64,000 nucleotides of DNA from Hespellia sp. (GCA_028693555.1 JAQUVD010000005.1:54106-118105); one strand, 5' to 3'. Counted from the first letter of the stretch, positions 8,031 through 16,862 are shown. Notes: generated by a model not told the origin, from the letters alone. Made by a program: numbers and translations.

Positions 8031-9413
8031 CTATAGGAATATATATTTCAAGATAAACAATACGCATAAGATATACATCAGTACACTCACCTTTTTATCT
8101 TTGAACTTACCTGTAAATAAATGAATCAATACATATGAGATAACTCCCATAGAAATACCTTCTGAAATGCTATAGAAAAATGGCATTGCAGCGATACAGA
8201 TATAGCATGGAATTGCTTCCTGCAAATCTGAAAAGTCAATATTTACAACATTTGTCAGCATATAGAATCCAACAACAATCAGTGCCGGTGCTGTTGCAAA
8301 TGCAGGAATTGCAAGGAAAATCGGTGAGAGGAAGAGTGCCAGACCAAACATAATCGCTGTTGTTAAAGCAGTCAGTCCTGTACGTCCGCCTTCCGCTACT
8401 CCAGAAGCACTTTCCACATAGGTTGTAGTCGTTGTTGCACCAAGAACCGCACCAACAGTTGTAGCTGCCGCATCTGCTAAGAGTGCGCCCTTAATGTTTG
8501 GCAGTTTCCCGTCTTTATCCAAAAGATTTGCTTTTGAAGAGACGCCAATCAGTGTTCCGATCGTGTCAAACAAGTCTACAAAAAGGAATGCAAACATCAC
8601 AACAACAAAGTTCAATGACAGCACTCTTGAAAAGTCAAGCTTGAAGAAGATTGGAGCAATGCTCGGAATAGAAAGCCCGTTGCTAAAGTCCGGTAACACG
8701 CTGTAGAATCCAAGCTCTGCATCAGGAACATATAAGCCTGCCACCTGACAGATGATTCCAAGAATCCATGTAATGAGAATACCCCAGAGAATATTTCCCT
8801 TTACATTCTTTACAACCAGGATTGCTGTAATAATAACACCGATAATCGCTAATAAAACCGTGATTCCAACATTACTAAAACTTGCTGTTACACCGTTTAC
8901 AGTATTGTATCCATCAATTGAGAATAATTCAACTAATGTCGCTCCACCGATTACAATATGTGCATTCTGAAGTCCGATAAATGCAATAAAAAGTCCGATG
9001 CCAACACTTACTGCTGCTTTTAAGTTCATTGGAATCGCGTTAAAGATTGCCTCACGTACATTTGTCACAGATAAAATGATGAAAATGATACCTTCTACAA
9101 ACACTGCAGTAAGAGCTGTCTGCCAGGTATATCCCATTCCCAATACAACCGTATAAGCAAAATAAGCATTCAGCCCCATGCCCGGTGCCAGTGCAAATGG
9201 ATAATTTGCAAATAATGCCATGAATAATGTACCAAGAAGTGATGCCAATGCTGTTGCCGTAAATACTGCGCCTGAATCCATGCCTGCCGCAGCCATGATA
9301 CCAGGGTTAACTGCCAGTATGTAAGCCATTGTCATAAATGTCGTAATACCAGCCATAACTTCTGTCTTTACATCCGTGTTGTGCTCGTTGAGCTTGAAAA
9401 ATTTTTCTAACAT
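8031..9413 (-). CDS. NCS2-family purine permease (guanine/hypoxanthine type)
   Basis: This 460-residue transporter belongs to the AzgA/PbuG branch of nucleobase permeases, which import guanine, hypoxanthine or adenine with protons. The conserved N-terminal block (GITTFMTMAYILAVNP), the PFALAPGMGLNAYFAY motif and the substrate-site helix FVDLFDTIGTLIGV are all present, with about 12-13 membrane segments. The exact purine cannot be read. It ends 2 bp after a conserved terminator-type repeat and has its own promoter with a leader hairpin. Its closeness to purL fits purine salvage, but the genes are not in one transcript. Confidence 0.92.
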   Translation of the reverse strand: MLEKFFKLNEHNTDVKTEVMAGITTFMTMAYILAVNPGIMAAAGMDSGAVFTATALASLLGTLFMALFANYPFALAPGMGLNAYFAYTVVLGMGYTWQTALTAVFVEGIIFIILSVTNVREAIFNAIPMNLKAAVSVGIGLFIAFIGLQNAHIVIGGATLVELFSIDGYNTVNGVTASFSNVGITVLLAIIGVIITAILVVKNVKGNILWGILITWILGIICQVAGLYVPDAELGFYSVLPDFSNGLSIPSIAPIFFKLDFSRVLSLNFVVVMFAFLFVDLFDTIGTLIGVSSKANLLDKDGKLPNIKGALLADAAATTVGAVLGATTTTTYVESASGVAEGGRTGLTALTTAIMFGLALFLSPIFLAIPAFATAPALIVVGFYMLTNVVNIDFSDLQEAIPCYICIAAMPFFYSISEGISMGVISYVLIHLFTGKFKDKKVSVLMYILCVLFILKYIFL

Positions 9414-9470
9414 GTTTGCCTCCTATTCTCTCTTTCCATTCATAGTTGCGATTTTGCGTATATCTCCCGC

Positions 9471-9502
9471 AAAAAAACAAAAAGCGGACATAAAATCCAC
9501 TC
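9471..9502 (-). terminator. Possible attenuator hairpin in the purine permease leader
   Basis: On the minus strand AGTGGA and TCCGCT pair around TTTTATG and are followed by TTTTTGTTTTTTT (9483-9471). It begins only about 15-20 nt after the expected start site and precedes the ATG by about 58 nt. No purine riboswitch core is recognisable in the short upstream RNA. Confidence 0.5.
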
Positions 9503-9521
9503 CCCGTTGTAATACACATTC

Positions 9522-9550
9522 ATTCTATCAAAAAGCCGGCAAAATGTAAA
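9522..9550 (-). promoter_or_regulatory. Promoter of the purine permease
   Basis: TTTACA (9550-9545), a 17-bp spacer and TAGAAT (9527-9522) lie 15 bp after the stop codon of the upstream helicase gene. Confidence 0.75.
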
Positions 9551-9565
9551 GTGTATCTAAATTTT

Positions 9566-11944
9566 CTAAATATTTTCTAAATTCTGATTGCTTTCTTTTG
9601 CCTTGTCCCAGAATACATTCACTTTTTTCTTCACATCCTCTAAGCTGCACACAGAAACATCATGCCATTCTCTCGGAAATATTTTCCGATACTGGTTTTG
9701 ATAAAACCGTTCATCCAAAAGCAGGATCATTCCCCGATCCTCCTCCGTGCGGATCACTCTCCCCGCCGCCTGCAGTACCTTGTTCATCCCCGGATATAGA
9801 TAGGAATAATCGAACCCGGGCAGTCCTTTTGCATCAAAGAATTTTTTTAATATTTCTCTTTCACTGCACACCTGCGGCAGACCCGTTCCAATAATCATTA
9901 CCCCAATCAATTTATCTTCCGCCAGATCAATCCCTTCAGAAAATATACCGCCCATCACACAGAATCCAACAAGACTTCCTTCTCTTTCTTCTTCAAAATT
10001 TTCCAGAAAAATTTCTCTCGCTTCTTCATTCATATACTGAGACTGCACAATGCATTCAATTTTGTCTGATGTCTCCTTTTGGAGAAGGTTCCAAAACGGT
10101 GTATATACATCTTCCAGAAATCGATAGGATGGTAAGAACACCAGGTAATTTCCATTTTTTTGTTTTACCACCTCGTAGATATAGGAAGCAAACTTCCGGT
10201 ACATCTGCTCTGAGCGAAGCGTATATTTTGTACTGACATCATTTCCTATCATAAGAAGTCTGTTTTCTGCAAGAAACGGTGACTTTGCATAAATCGCATA
10301 GTCCTCGGGTTCTACGCTTAGCAGTGTTTTATAATAATTGATAGGCAGCAGCGTAGCTGAAAAAAACACCGTACTGTTTCCCTGTCCCAAAAATTCCTGT
10401 AAATTGATGGAAGGATTGACACAGAATAGCTTCACTTTGAACCTGCCTCCCTGCTCAAGTTCCGTATAAATAACATAATTCTCATCTAACCGCTCATGAA
10501 TATTCAGAAAACTGCGAATTCCAAAATACAGTGTTAGAATTTCTTCGCGCTTTTTGCTGTCTCTTTCTTCTTCCAGAAATCGCTCCATTTCCGTCATCAC
10601 ATTCATCAGTTTCAAAGCAACATGGGAAACACTGTCAAGCACCTGATAGGTTTCACATTCTCTTTTTAGTGCAAGAAACTGCTTATTGCATTCTTCCAGC
10701 CGCTTCGCCAGTCTGGGGTCTGATGCCTTTACAAGCTTCTTTGCCGACAGCAAATCTTCTTTATATAGAGTTGCACTGTACATTTCCCGCCCACGTTCTA
10801 CGAGATTATGTGCTTCATCAATAAGAAAGAGATACTCTCCCTTCCCGCCTTCCGCAAAAAATCTGCGCAGATGTGCATTCGGATCGAACACATAATTGTA
10901 GTCGCAGATTACTGCATCCACCCAGTTAGACACATCCAATGCCATTTCAAACGGACAGACTCGATGAATTTTCGCCTGCTTTTCCAGATTTTCCCGACTC
11001 ATATCATCCGTTGAACCCAGCATATCAAATACTGCATCATTCACCCTGTCATAATGTCCTTTCGCATACGGACACAGATCAGGATTGCATTCTGCCTCCT
11101 CCATGAAACAGATTTTTTCTTTCGCAGTCAGCGTGATGACTTTTATACGGAGTTTCTGCTCTTTTAATGTTGCAAATGCCTGTTCCGCCACTGTTCTGGT
11201 AATCGTTTTAGCCGTCAGATAAAAGATCTTCTCTCCCAGTCCTTCGCCCATCGCTTTCACGGTCGGAAATACAGTTGCCATCGTCTTTCCGACACCGGTA
11301 GGTGCCTGAATAAACAGTTTTTTCTTTCGAAGAATCGTCTTGTACACAGATGTTACAAGCTCCTTCTGATCAACTCGATATTCGAATGGAAATTCCAGAT
11401 TTTTAATAGAAGTATTCCTCACATGTTTCCACTCCAGCTCAAACCTCGCCCATTTTTCATATTGACTCACCAAATCCAGAAACCATTCTTCCAGTTCCTC
11501 CATTGTATATTCTGAAACAAACCGCCCTAGTTCCTCTGTTTCCATCTGGCAGTATGTTATCTGCACCCGCATGCTTTGCTGCTGCTGTTGCTTTGCATAG
11601 ATATACGCATAGCACTTTGCTTGTGCCTGATGAAGTGGAACAGGCTCTGTAATCGAATGAAGTTCCTTTAGCACACCTTTGATTTCATCAATTGTAACAA
11701 CCTCTTCACCATCTATGATTCCATCCGCACGACCCTCTACCTGAATCTGCAGACCGGGATAAGGAATCTGAATCTTAAGCGGGATTTCCGCATGATAATT
11801 AGAACCCATCCGTTTTTGAATCTTACGGTGGATTCTACTCCCCATCTGCATTGCATCTTTATCCATTCCTCCGGCAATTCGATTGTCAATATCACCTTCA
11901 CGCAAAATAAACTCAACCAGATTACGAACTGAAATTTTTATCAT
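9566..11944 (-). CDS. PD-(D/E)XK nuclease - XPD/DinG-type helicase fusion
   Basis: This 792-residue protein joins an N-terminal RecB/Cas4-like nuclease to a superfamily 2 DNA helicase. Nuclease motifs in order are GSRIH (36-40), GRADG (71-75), DEIKG (86-90) and the QAKCYAY helix (107-113). The helicase has Walker A APTGVGKT (214-221), four iron-sulfur cysteines (C279, C286, C291, C330), DEAH at 376-379 and a C-terminal QAAGRVIRTEEDRG motif. Such enzymes act in DNA repair or recombination; the substrate is not known. Five consecutive glutamines lie at 119-123 between the domains. ATG 11944 is chosen because GAGGAAGAGG lies just upstream; ATGs at 11962 and 12022 are alternatives. Confidence 0.85.
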   Translation of the reverse strand: MIKISVRNLVEFILREGDIDNRIAGGMDKDAMQMGSRIHRKIQKRMGSNYHAEIPLKIQIPYPGLQIQVEGRADGIIDGEEVVTIDEIKGVLKELHSITEPVPLHQAQAKCYAYIYAKQQQQQSMRVQITYCQMETEELGRFVSEYTMEELEEWFLDLVSQYEKWARFELEWKHVRNTSIKNLEFPFEYRVDQKELVTSVYKTILRKKKLFIQAPTGVGKTMATVFPTVKAMGEGLGEKIFYLTAKTITRTVAEQAFATLKEQKLRIKVITLTAKEKICFMEEAECNPDLCPYAKGHYDRVNDAVFDMLGSTDDMSRENLEKQAKIHRVCPFEMALDVSNWVDAVICDYNYVFDPNAHLRRFFAEGGKGEYLFLIDEAHNLVERGREMYSATLYKEDLLSAKKLVKASDPRLAKRLEECNKQFLALKRECETYQVLDSVSHVALKLMNVMTEMERFLEEERDSKKREEILTLYFGIRSFLNIHERLDENYVIYTELEQGGRFKVKLFCVNPSINLQEFLGQGNSTVFFSATLLPINYYKTLLSVEPEDYAIYAKSPFLAENRLLMIGNDVSTKYTLRSEQMYRKFASYIYEVVKQKNGNYLVFLPSYRFLEDVYTPFWNLLQKETSDKIECIVQSQYMNEEAREIFLENFEEEREGSLVGFCVMGGIFSEGIDLAEDKLIGVMIIGTGLPQVCSEREILKKFFDAKGLPGFDYSYLYPGMNKVLQAAGRVIRTEEDRGMILLLDERFYQNQYRKIFPREWHDVSVCSLEDVKKKVNVFWDKAKESNQNLENI

Positions 11945-12033
11945 TACCTCTTCCTCATTCATACTAGCTATCTTATCACTTCCGCATTTCATGCACAAGA
12001 TAGAACACCCTGTCATTTTCAAAATAAAGCATT

Positions 12034-12061
12034 AAAAAAGAAGAGGACAATTCTGCCCTCT
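12034..12061 (-). terminator. Terminator after the HPr-like gene
   Basis: On the minus strand AGAGGGCA and TGTCCTCT pair around GAAT, followed by TCTTTTTT. It separates the HPr-like gene from the helicase gene. Confidence 0.8.
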
Positions 12062-12085
12062 CCCTTTCGTTCAAATTCCACTTCA

Positions 12086-12316
12086 TTATGCTACTGCATA
12101 TTTTCCAAGTATATTCTCGAACTTGTCATTCCTGTCTGCATAAGCGACTGTCAGACAATTCGATAACCCCAGGCTGAACACTCCCAGAATTGATTTTGCG
12201 TCGACTACCATACGATTGTAAATAACATCAATATCAAAATCGCATTCTGTTGCGGCTTTTACAAATGTTTTCACGTCCTCTGCTGTCTCAAACTGAATTT
12301 TCATTTTGTTTTCCAT
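12086..12316 (-). CDS. HPr-like (Crh-like) protein lacking the active-site histidine
   Basis: This 76-residue protein aligns with the C-terminal two thirds of HPr: DAKSILGVFSLGL corresponds to the Ser46 region (S42 here). The N-terminal GIHARPA block that holds His15 is absent and replaced by ETAEDVKTFVKAATEC, so it cannot take part in the PEP phosphorelay. Crh of Bacillus likewise lacks His15 but keeps Ser46 and serves as a CcpA partner; by analogy this may be a regulatory HPr. The true ptsH nearby has Arg in place of Ser46. ATG 12316 has AAAGGAG 9 nt upstream. A cre-like site lies upstream. Confidence 0.85.
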   Translation of the reverse strand: MENKMKIQFETAEDVKTFVKAATECDFDIDVIYNRMVVDAKSILGVFSLGLSNCLTVAYADRNDKFENILGKYAVA

Positions 12317-12342
12317 TATGAACAACTCCTTTCCGGGTAGTA

Positions 12343-12370
12343 ATTGTATCTATTCCACTGCCTTATTCAA
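12343..12370 (-). promoter_or_regulatory. Promoter of the HPr-like gene
   Basis: TTGAAT (12370-12365), a 16-bp spacer and TACAAT (12348-12343) lie 27 bp before the ATG. Confidence 0.6.
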
Positions 12371-12422
12371 CATCCCTACAAATTGATAGAAACTTTTCTA
12401 TCGACTTTATAGTAGATGAATA

Positions 12423-12436
12423 CGAAAACGGTTTCA
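12423..12436. promoter_or_regulatory. Possible cre (CcpA) site
   Basis: CGAAAACGGTTTCA matches the cre pattern TGWAANCGNTNWCA at all but the first base. It lies about 53 bp upstream of the HPr-like gene's -35 box. CcpA binding is an inference. Confidence 0.4.
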
Positions 12437-12546
12437 ATAGCAATTTTTCACAAAATATCATTCATACGAAGTCAAAATTCGTCACATTTAGTCAAACACT
12501 ACCATATCTAGTCACTTTTTTCTTCGTTCTGCATCCTTTTGTATTC

Positions 12547-12578
12547 AAAAAAACGGGAACAACTCGGTTCCCGTTTTT
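12547..12578 (-). terminator. Terminator of ptsH-ptsI (bidirectional form)
   Basis: AACGGGAAC (12552-12560) and GTTCCCGTT (12567-12575) form a perfect 9-bp hairpin, with an A-run on the plus-strand left and T-run on the right. On the minus strand it ends in a long T-run 25 bp after the ptsI stop. Confidence 0.9.
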
Positions 12579-12603
12579 GGATAATAATTTTATTCTATTC
12601 TAC

Positions 12604-14226
12604 TTATTCACACTCACGAATTTTCTTGCGAAGTGGTAATACAAGTGCCGGTGAAACAGATAACTCATCCACTCCCATTGCCATAAATTGCTCTGTAAGT
12701 TCGGTATCAGCACCGAGTTCTCCACAGATTCCAATCCATTTTCCTTCTGCATGTGCATTATCAGCCGCCATTTTAATCATACGGAGAATTGCCGGATGAT
12801 GCGTATCCAGGAATGGCTCCAGCTTTGGATTCTGGCGATCGATTGCCAGCGTATACTGTGTCAGATCATTCGTTCCAACACTGAAGAAATCAACTTCCTT
12901 CGCAAGCTCACGACTCATAATTACAGATGCCGGTGTCTCAATCATAATACCAATCTCAATATTCTTACGGTATGGAATGCCTGCTTCATCCAATTCCGCC
13001 TTTACTACTTCAATCATCTCTTTGATTTTCTTGACTTCATCAACCGAAATAATCATAGGGAACATAATCGCAATCTGACCATATGCTGACGCACGATACA
13101 ATGCACGGAGCTGTGTCTTAAATATATCTGTCTGCTGCAGACAGATACGAATTGCACGATATCCAAGTGCCGGATTTTCTTCTTTTGGAAGATTGAAATA
13201 ATCAACCTGTTTGTCTGCACCAATATCTAATGTACGGATAATGACACGCTTTCCAGCCATATTTTCTGCAACCTGTCTGTACGCCTGGAACTGTGCTTCC
13301 TCAGTAGGAAATGTCTCGCTCTCCAAATATAAGAACTCGCTGCGGAACAGCCCAATTCCTCCTGCATCGTTCTTAAGTACAAGACCAACATCTGATACAT
13401 TACCGATATTCGCATAGACATGAACCTTCTGTCCACTTTTTGTGATATTCTCTTTTCCTTTTAACTCTTCAAGAAGACGCTTCTGTTCGATGTCTTTCTC
13501 TCGTTTCTCCTTCATCACAGCAATCGTAGCATCGTCCGGATCAATATAAATCGTCCCCGTAAATCCATCAATCACAGCTTCTTTGCCATCAAACTGTTCA
13601 CTCAGTTCATTTCCCAGACCGATCACGGCTGGAATGTTCATTGTGCGTGCTAAAATGGCCGTATGTGAACTGGCTGAGCCATACATTGTAGCGAATCCAA
13701 GAACCTTCTCCTTATCCAGTTGAACCGTCTCACTCGGTGCAAGATCATCAGCCGCAATAATAACGGGCTCGTCCGTCTTCATGGATGTATTGCTGCCTCC
13801 TGATAAAATATTCAGAACTCTCTCCGATACATCCTTTACATCGGCTGCACGTCCCTGCATATATGCATCATCCATAGAAGAAAACATCTGTGCAAAATTG
13901 TCCGCAGTTGTAGCAACCGCATATTCTGCATTCACTTCCTGTGTCAGAATGATATTCTCAATTGACTCAATGTAATCTAAATCGTCCAGCATCATCTGAT
14001 GAATCTCAAAGATTGCTGCATTTGCTTCTCCAACATCAGCGATTGCTTTGTTATACAATTCTTTTAACTGTTCAATTGCGATCTTCTTCGCATCCTGAAA
14101 GCGTTCCACTTCCGCTGAAGTATTATCAACATGCTCACGCTTAATCACTTTGTCGTTTCTCTTGTAAAACATAATCTTACCAATCGAAACGCCCCCAAAT
14201 ACACTTTTACCCTTAATTGTAATCAT
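12604..14226 (-). CDS. ptsI: PTS enzyme I (phosphoenolpyruvate-protein phosphotransferase)
   Basis: Enzyme I takes phosphate from PEP onto a histidine and passes it to HPr, driving all PTS sugar uptake. The 540-residue length is slightly short of the usual 570. H188 lies in the phosphohistidine motif GSASSHTAILARTMNIPAV, and the PEP site is seen as RTLDIGADKQ, the GLFRSEFLYL block and C-terminal GICGELGAD with its catalytic cysteine. ATG 14226 has AAGGAG 5 nt upstream. ptsH lies 48 bp upstream in the same direction, the common ptsH-ptsI order. Confidence 0.97.
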   Translation of the reverse strand: MITIKGKSVFGGVSIGKIMFYKRNDKVIKREHVDNTSAEVERFQDAKKIAIEQLKELYNKAIADVGEANAAIFEIHQMMLDDLDYIESIENIILTQEVNAEYAVATTADNFAQMFSSMDDAYMQGRAADVKDVSERVLNILSGGSNTSMKTDEPVIIAADDLAPSETVQLDKEKVLGFATMYGSASSHTAILARTMNIPAVIGLGNELSEQFDGKEAVIDGFTGTIYIDPDDATIAVMKEKREKDIEQKRLLEELKGKENITKSGQKVHVYANIGNVSDVGLVLKNDAGGIGLFRSEFLYLESETFPTEEAQFQAYRQVAENMAGKRVIIRTLDIGADKQVDYFNLPKEENPALGYRAIRICLQQTDIFKTQLRALYRASAYGQIAIMFPMIISVDEVKKIKEMIEVVKAELDEAGIPYRKNIEIGIMIETPASVIMSRELAKEVDFFSVGTNDLTQYTLAIDRQNPKLEPFLDTHHPAILRMIKMAADNAHAEGKWIGICGELGADTELTEQFMAMGVDELSVSPALVLPLRKKIRECE

Positions 14227-14274
14227 AACTTCTCCTTATAATCCGTTCAAATCATCACTGACAGTTTCTACTGA

Positions 14275-14532
14275 TTATAATTCAGCTTTTAAAAATGCGT
14301 CTAATGCTGCAATTGCTGCATCTTCATCAGCACCTTCTGCTGACATCGTGATTTCCATTCCAGTCTTAACTCCAAGACCCATAACCCCAAAGATTCTCTT
14401 GGCGTCTACCATCTTTCCATCTTTACCAATTTTGATATCTGAAGCAAATTCTTTTGCTTTGTTTACCAATAAACCTGCTGGTCTTGCGTGGATTCCCTCT
14501 GGATCTGTGATTGTGTACTTTAATTCTTTCAT
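14275..14532 (-). CDS. ptsH: Phosphocarrier protein HPr, Arg at the Ser46 position
   Basis: This 85-residue HPr carries phosphate from enzyme I to the sugar-specific EII proteins. H15 lies in the normal GIHARPAG motif. The regulatory serine of Firmicutes HPr, normally in AKSIMGVMSLG, is replaced: the residue at 46 reads Arg in DAKRIFGVMGLG. The DNA codons AAG-AGA-ATC confirm this. It should therefore work in transport but not as an HPr kinase substrate or Ser-P corepressor. The neighbouring HPr-like protein has the reverse pattern. Its TATAAT-like box lies about 42 bp upstream, without a clear -35. Confidence 0.96.
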   Translation of the reverse strand: MKELKYTITDPEGIHARPAGLLVNKAKEFASDIKIGKDGKMVDAKRIFGVMGLGVKTGMEITMSAEGADEDAAIAALDAFLKAEL

Positions 14533-14679
14533 AATATGAAGCCTCCTTGAATAAATATATTTACAATGTGATTATTATACACTGAATTCCTTGTTTTTCC
14601 TAGTGTTATTCCCAATTTTTTTATGATTGTTTCATATTTATTCGAATTCAGTCATTTTCACTCATATAATACGGTTAAA

Positions 14680-14708
14680 TTGAATCTTTATTTCTAATAT
14701 GATACACT
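14680..14708 (+). promoter_or_regulatory. Promoter of the MATE gene
   Basis: TTGAAT, a 17-bp spacer and TACACT lie 35 bp before the MATE start, divergent from ptsH. Confidence 0.55.
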
Positions 14709-14743
14709 TACTCGTACAATAATCACATACAAAGGAGTCTTTC

Positions 14744-16087
14744 ATGAGTAAAGATATGACAACAGGTAATTCAACAAGATTGATTCTTCTCTTTGCATTG
14801 CCCGTTCTATTTGGAAATCTATTTCAAAACTTATATACCATCATTGACACTGTCATTGTCGGGCAGTATCTTGGCGTAAATGCACTTGCCGCTGTCGGCA
14901 GCACAGGTTCCCTGACGTTCATTGTGTTCGGACTCGTAACAGGAATGACCAGTGGTTTTGGAATCATGCTTTCTCAGGCATTCGGTGCAAAGGATGAGCC
15001 TATGCTTCGCCACTATACCGCGATGTCTGTTTATCTATGCATTGCATTCTCGATTCTGATGTCAGTCCTTCTATTGTTGACAAACAGTATCGTTCTGCAC
15101 TTAATGAATACTCCCGATACCATTTATTCTGACACCTACATTTATATTGCTGTAATTTATGCAGGTTTTCCGGTCACTGTCTTCTACAATTTACTTGCTT
15201 CCATAGCACGCGCGCTCGGGGACAGCCGGACACCACTCTACTTTTTGATTATTTCTTCTGTTTTAAATGTGATTTTAGATTTTATGTTCGTTGCAGTATT
15301 TCCACTCGGTGTTGCCGGTGCTGCTATCGCAACTGTAATTGCGCAAGCCGTGTCCGCCATTCTATGTTTCTTCTATACATGGAAAAAATATCCTTTGATT
15401 CATTTTCGTAAAGAGGATGCGCACATGAAACTAACAAGTATAAAAGCATTGCTTGCAATGGGCATTCCGATGGCGCTTCAATTTTCCATCACCGGAATCG
15501 GGACCGTCATTGTTCAATCTGCACTAAACCTTTTTGGCTCTGTTTATATTGCTGCTTACTCTTCAGCTATGAAGATTCAGGGATTTGCCGTTCAGTTTTA
15601 TCCTTCACTTGGAATAGCCATGGCAACCTTTACCGGTCAGAACTTCGGTGCCGGCAAAATGAAACGTATCCGTGAAGGAGTTCGTAACAGTATGATCTGT
15701 TCAGCGATTTACAGTATCTTCTTAATGGTTATCGCATATTTCTTTTTTGCACCATTGATTACAATGTTTACAGCCGATCCAACCGGAGAGCTTCAGCAGA
15801 TTGCTACACAGTTTTATCATGTATCACTTTGGTTTTATCCGATACTCGGTATCATCTTCATCTACCGCAACACCCTGCAGGGAATTGGAAATGGGATCAT
15901 TCCAATGATTGGCGGCGTAGCGGAGCTTTTGGCACGTGCTCTTGTTATTATTTTTCTGACAGCACCTCTTGGCTTCCTCGGTATTCTGCTCAGCGACCCA
16001 ATTGCATGGGTCAGTGCATTAATCCCATTGATTCCCTATTATTATTGGTACATGGCAAAGCAGAAAAAACTGGAAAAGCAAGTTTAA
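14744..16087 (+). CDS. MATE-family efflux transporter
   Basis: This 447-residue protein has about 12 membrane segments and the MatE signature blocks: LALPVLFGNLFQNLYTIIDT-type N-terminus with VDT-like IIDTVIVGQYLG, and ARALGDSRTPLYFLIISSVLNVILD in the middle. MATE proteins export drugs, toxins or metabolites in exchange for sodium or protons; the substrate cannot be read. The start ATG 14744 has AAAGGAG 8 nt upstream. It is one of only two genes on the plus strand and seems to be a single-gene transcript, divergent from ptsH. Confidence 0.92.
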   Translation: MSKDMTTGNSTRLILLFALPVLFGNLFQNLYTIIDTVIVGQYLGVNALAAVGSTGSLTFIVFGLVTGMTSGFGIMLSQAFGAKDEPMLRHYTAMSVYLCIAFSILMSVLLLLTNSIVLHLMNTPDTIYSDTYIYIAVIYAGFPVTVFYNLLASIARALGDSRTPLYFLIISSVLNVILDFMFVAVFPLGVAGAAIATVIAQAVSAILCFFYTWKKYPLIHFRKEDAHMKLTSIKALLAMGIPMALQFSITGIGTVIVQSALNLFGSVYIAAYSSAMKIQGFAVQFYPSLGIAMATFTGQNFGAGKMKRIREGVRNSMICSAIYSIFLMVIAYFFFAPLITMFTADPTGELQQIATQFYHVSLWFYPILGIIFIYRNTLQGIGNGIIPMIGGVAELLARALVIIFLTAPLGFLGILLSDPIAWVSALIPLIPYYYWYMAKQKKLEKQV

Positions 16088-16162
16088 AATTAGACGTTTG
16101 TACCAATTTCAAAACATTTTGTCCAAAAATTGTGTAATTTTAATAATTCTTTTTTAAATTGA

Positions 16163-16191
16163 TTGACAACCCTTGTGAAATATGCTAATCT
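16163..16191 (+). promoter_or_regulatory. Promoter of the cold-shock gene
   Basis: TTGACA (16163-16168), a 17-bp spacer and TAATCT (16186-16191). The predicted start is near 16198, giving a leader of about 65 nt. Confidence 0.8.
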
Positions 16192-16198
16192 AAATAAG

Positions 16199-16222
16199 GA
16201 TTCGTTGCAAAAGCAGTGAATC
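16199..16222 (+). promoter_or_regulatory. 5'-end stem-loop of the cold-shock mRNA
   Basis: GATTC and GAATC pair, then TGC and GCA pair across a small internal loop around AAAA. It sits at the predicted 5' end of the csp leader; such hairpins may protect the mRNA. Function is inferred from position. Confidence 0.5.
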
Positions 16223-16262
16223 TGACACTTTATTATTTTTTTAATTTTATGGAGGTAACACA

Positions 16263-16463
16263 ATGAGCACAGGTACAGTAAAATGGTTTAACAACCAAAA
16301 GGGTTATGGATTTATTTCTGACGCTGAAGGAAAAGATGTATTCGTACACTATTCTGGATTAGCTATGGAAGGATTCAAGTCTTTAGAAGAAGGTCAGGAA
16401 GTAGAATTTGAAGTGACTGACGGAGCTAAAGGACCACAGGCTATCAACGTAGTAAAACTTTAA
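16263..16463 (+). CDS. Cold-shock protein, CspA family
   Basis: This 66-residue protein is a single OB-fold nucleic-acid chaperone. Both RNA-binding motifs are intact: RNP1 as KGYGFI and RNP2 as VFVHY. These proteins bind single-stranded RNA and melt structures at low temperature or during growth changes. It has its own promoter, a structured leader with GGAGG 8 nt before the ATG, and a strong terminator, so it is a monocistronic unit. Confidence 0.97.
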   Translation: MSTGTVKWFNNQKGYGFISDAEGKDVFVHYSGLAMEGFKSLEEGQEVEFEVTDGAKGPQAINVVKL

Positions 16464-16540
16464 TCAGAATTTAATGTACCTTTTAATAGATAAACTTGTT
16501 TAGATAATTAAAAGATTTACAGCAAAATGAGATTAAAAAA

Positions 16541-16571
16541 GAACTTTCACTTCGGTGGAAGTTCTTTTTTT
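16541..16571 (+). terminator. Terminator of the cold-shock gene
   Basis: GAACTTTCAC and GTGGAAGTTC pair over 10 bp with a TTCG tetraloop, followed by TTTTTTT. Confidence 0.95.
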
Positions 16572-16597
16572 GTAACTAGCTTGCGATTTAGTGTAGA

Positions 16598-16862
16598 GTT
16601 GGAGTCCGTGATTTTGGGTGTGTGTTGCGTTTGCGGGCTGTAATTGGGCGCTAAGAGTTGCTAGAAAAATAAAGAGATGATAGATTGAGTACCGTGATGA
16701 TACGAGCAAGAATCTGATGATTCTTACTCTATGCATCACTGAACTCATGTATTTGAAATACATGAGTCCCCTCAATCTATTATCTCTTATTTTTCAAACA
16801 ACTCTAAAGCTTCAATGAATGCCCTAATCCACAACACACACCCAAAATTCACTCACTCCAAC
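16598..16862. repeat. 265-bp long hairpin element A
   Basis: Two 92-bp arms (16598-16689 and 16771-16862) are near-perfect inverted repeats; for example TTTTGGGTGTGTGTTG faces CAACACACACCCAAAA. The 81-nt centre forms two further hairpins: GTGATG (16694) with CATCAC (16734) enclosing AAGAATC/GATTCTT, and ACTCATGTATTT (16743) with AAATACATGAGT. The result is a long stem capped by a three-way junction. The core words GTATCATCACGG and ATCACGGAC on the minus strand recur in the elements at 16989 and 7964. No open frame inside looks coding. It could be a structured RNA or a MITE-like mobile palindrome. Confidence 0.85.

Noticed and set aside
9414..9550. Guanine/adenine riboswitch before the purine permease
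   Set aside because: The conserved junction and loop sequences of purine riboswitches are absent and the leader is too short.
16533..16775. 80-residue minus-strand frame across the cold-shock terminator and element A
   Set aside because: It runs through a terminator and one arm of the hairpin; no ribosome site and no protein family.
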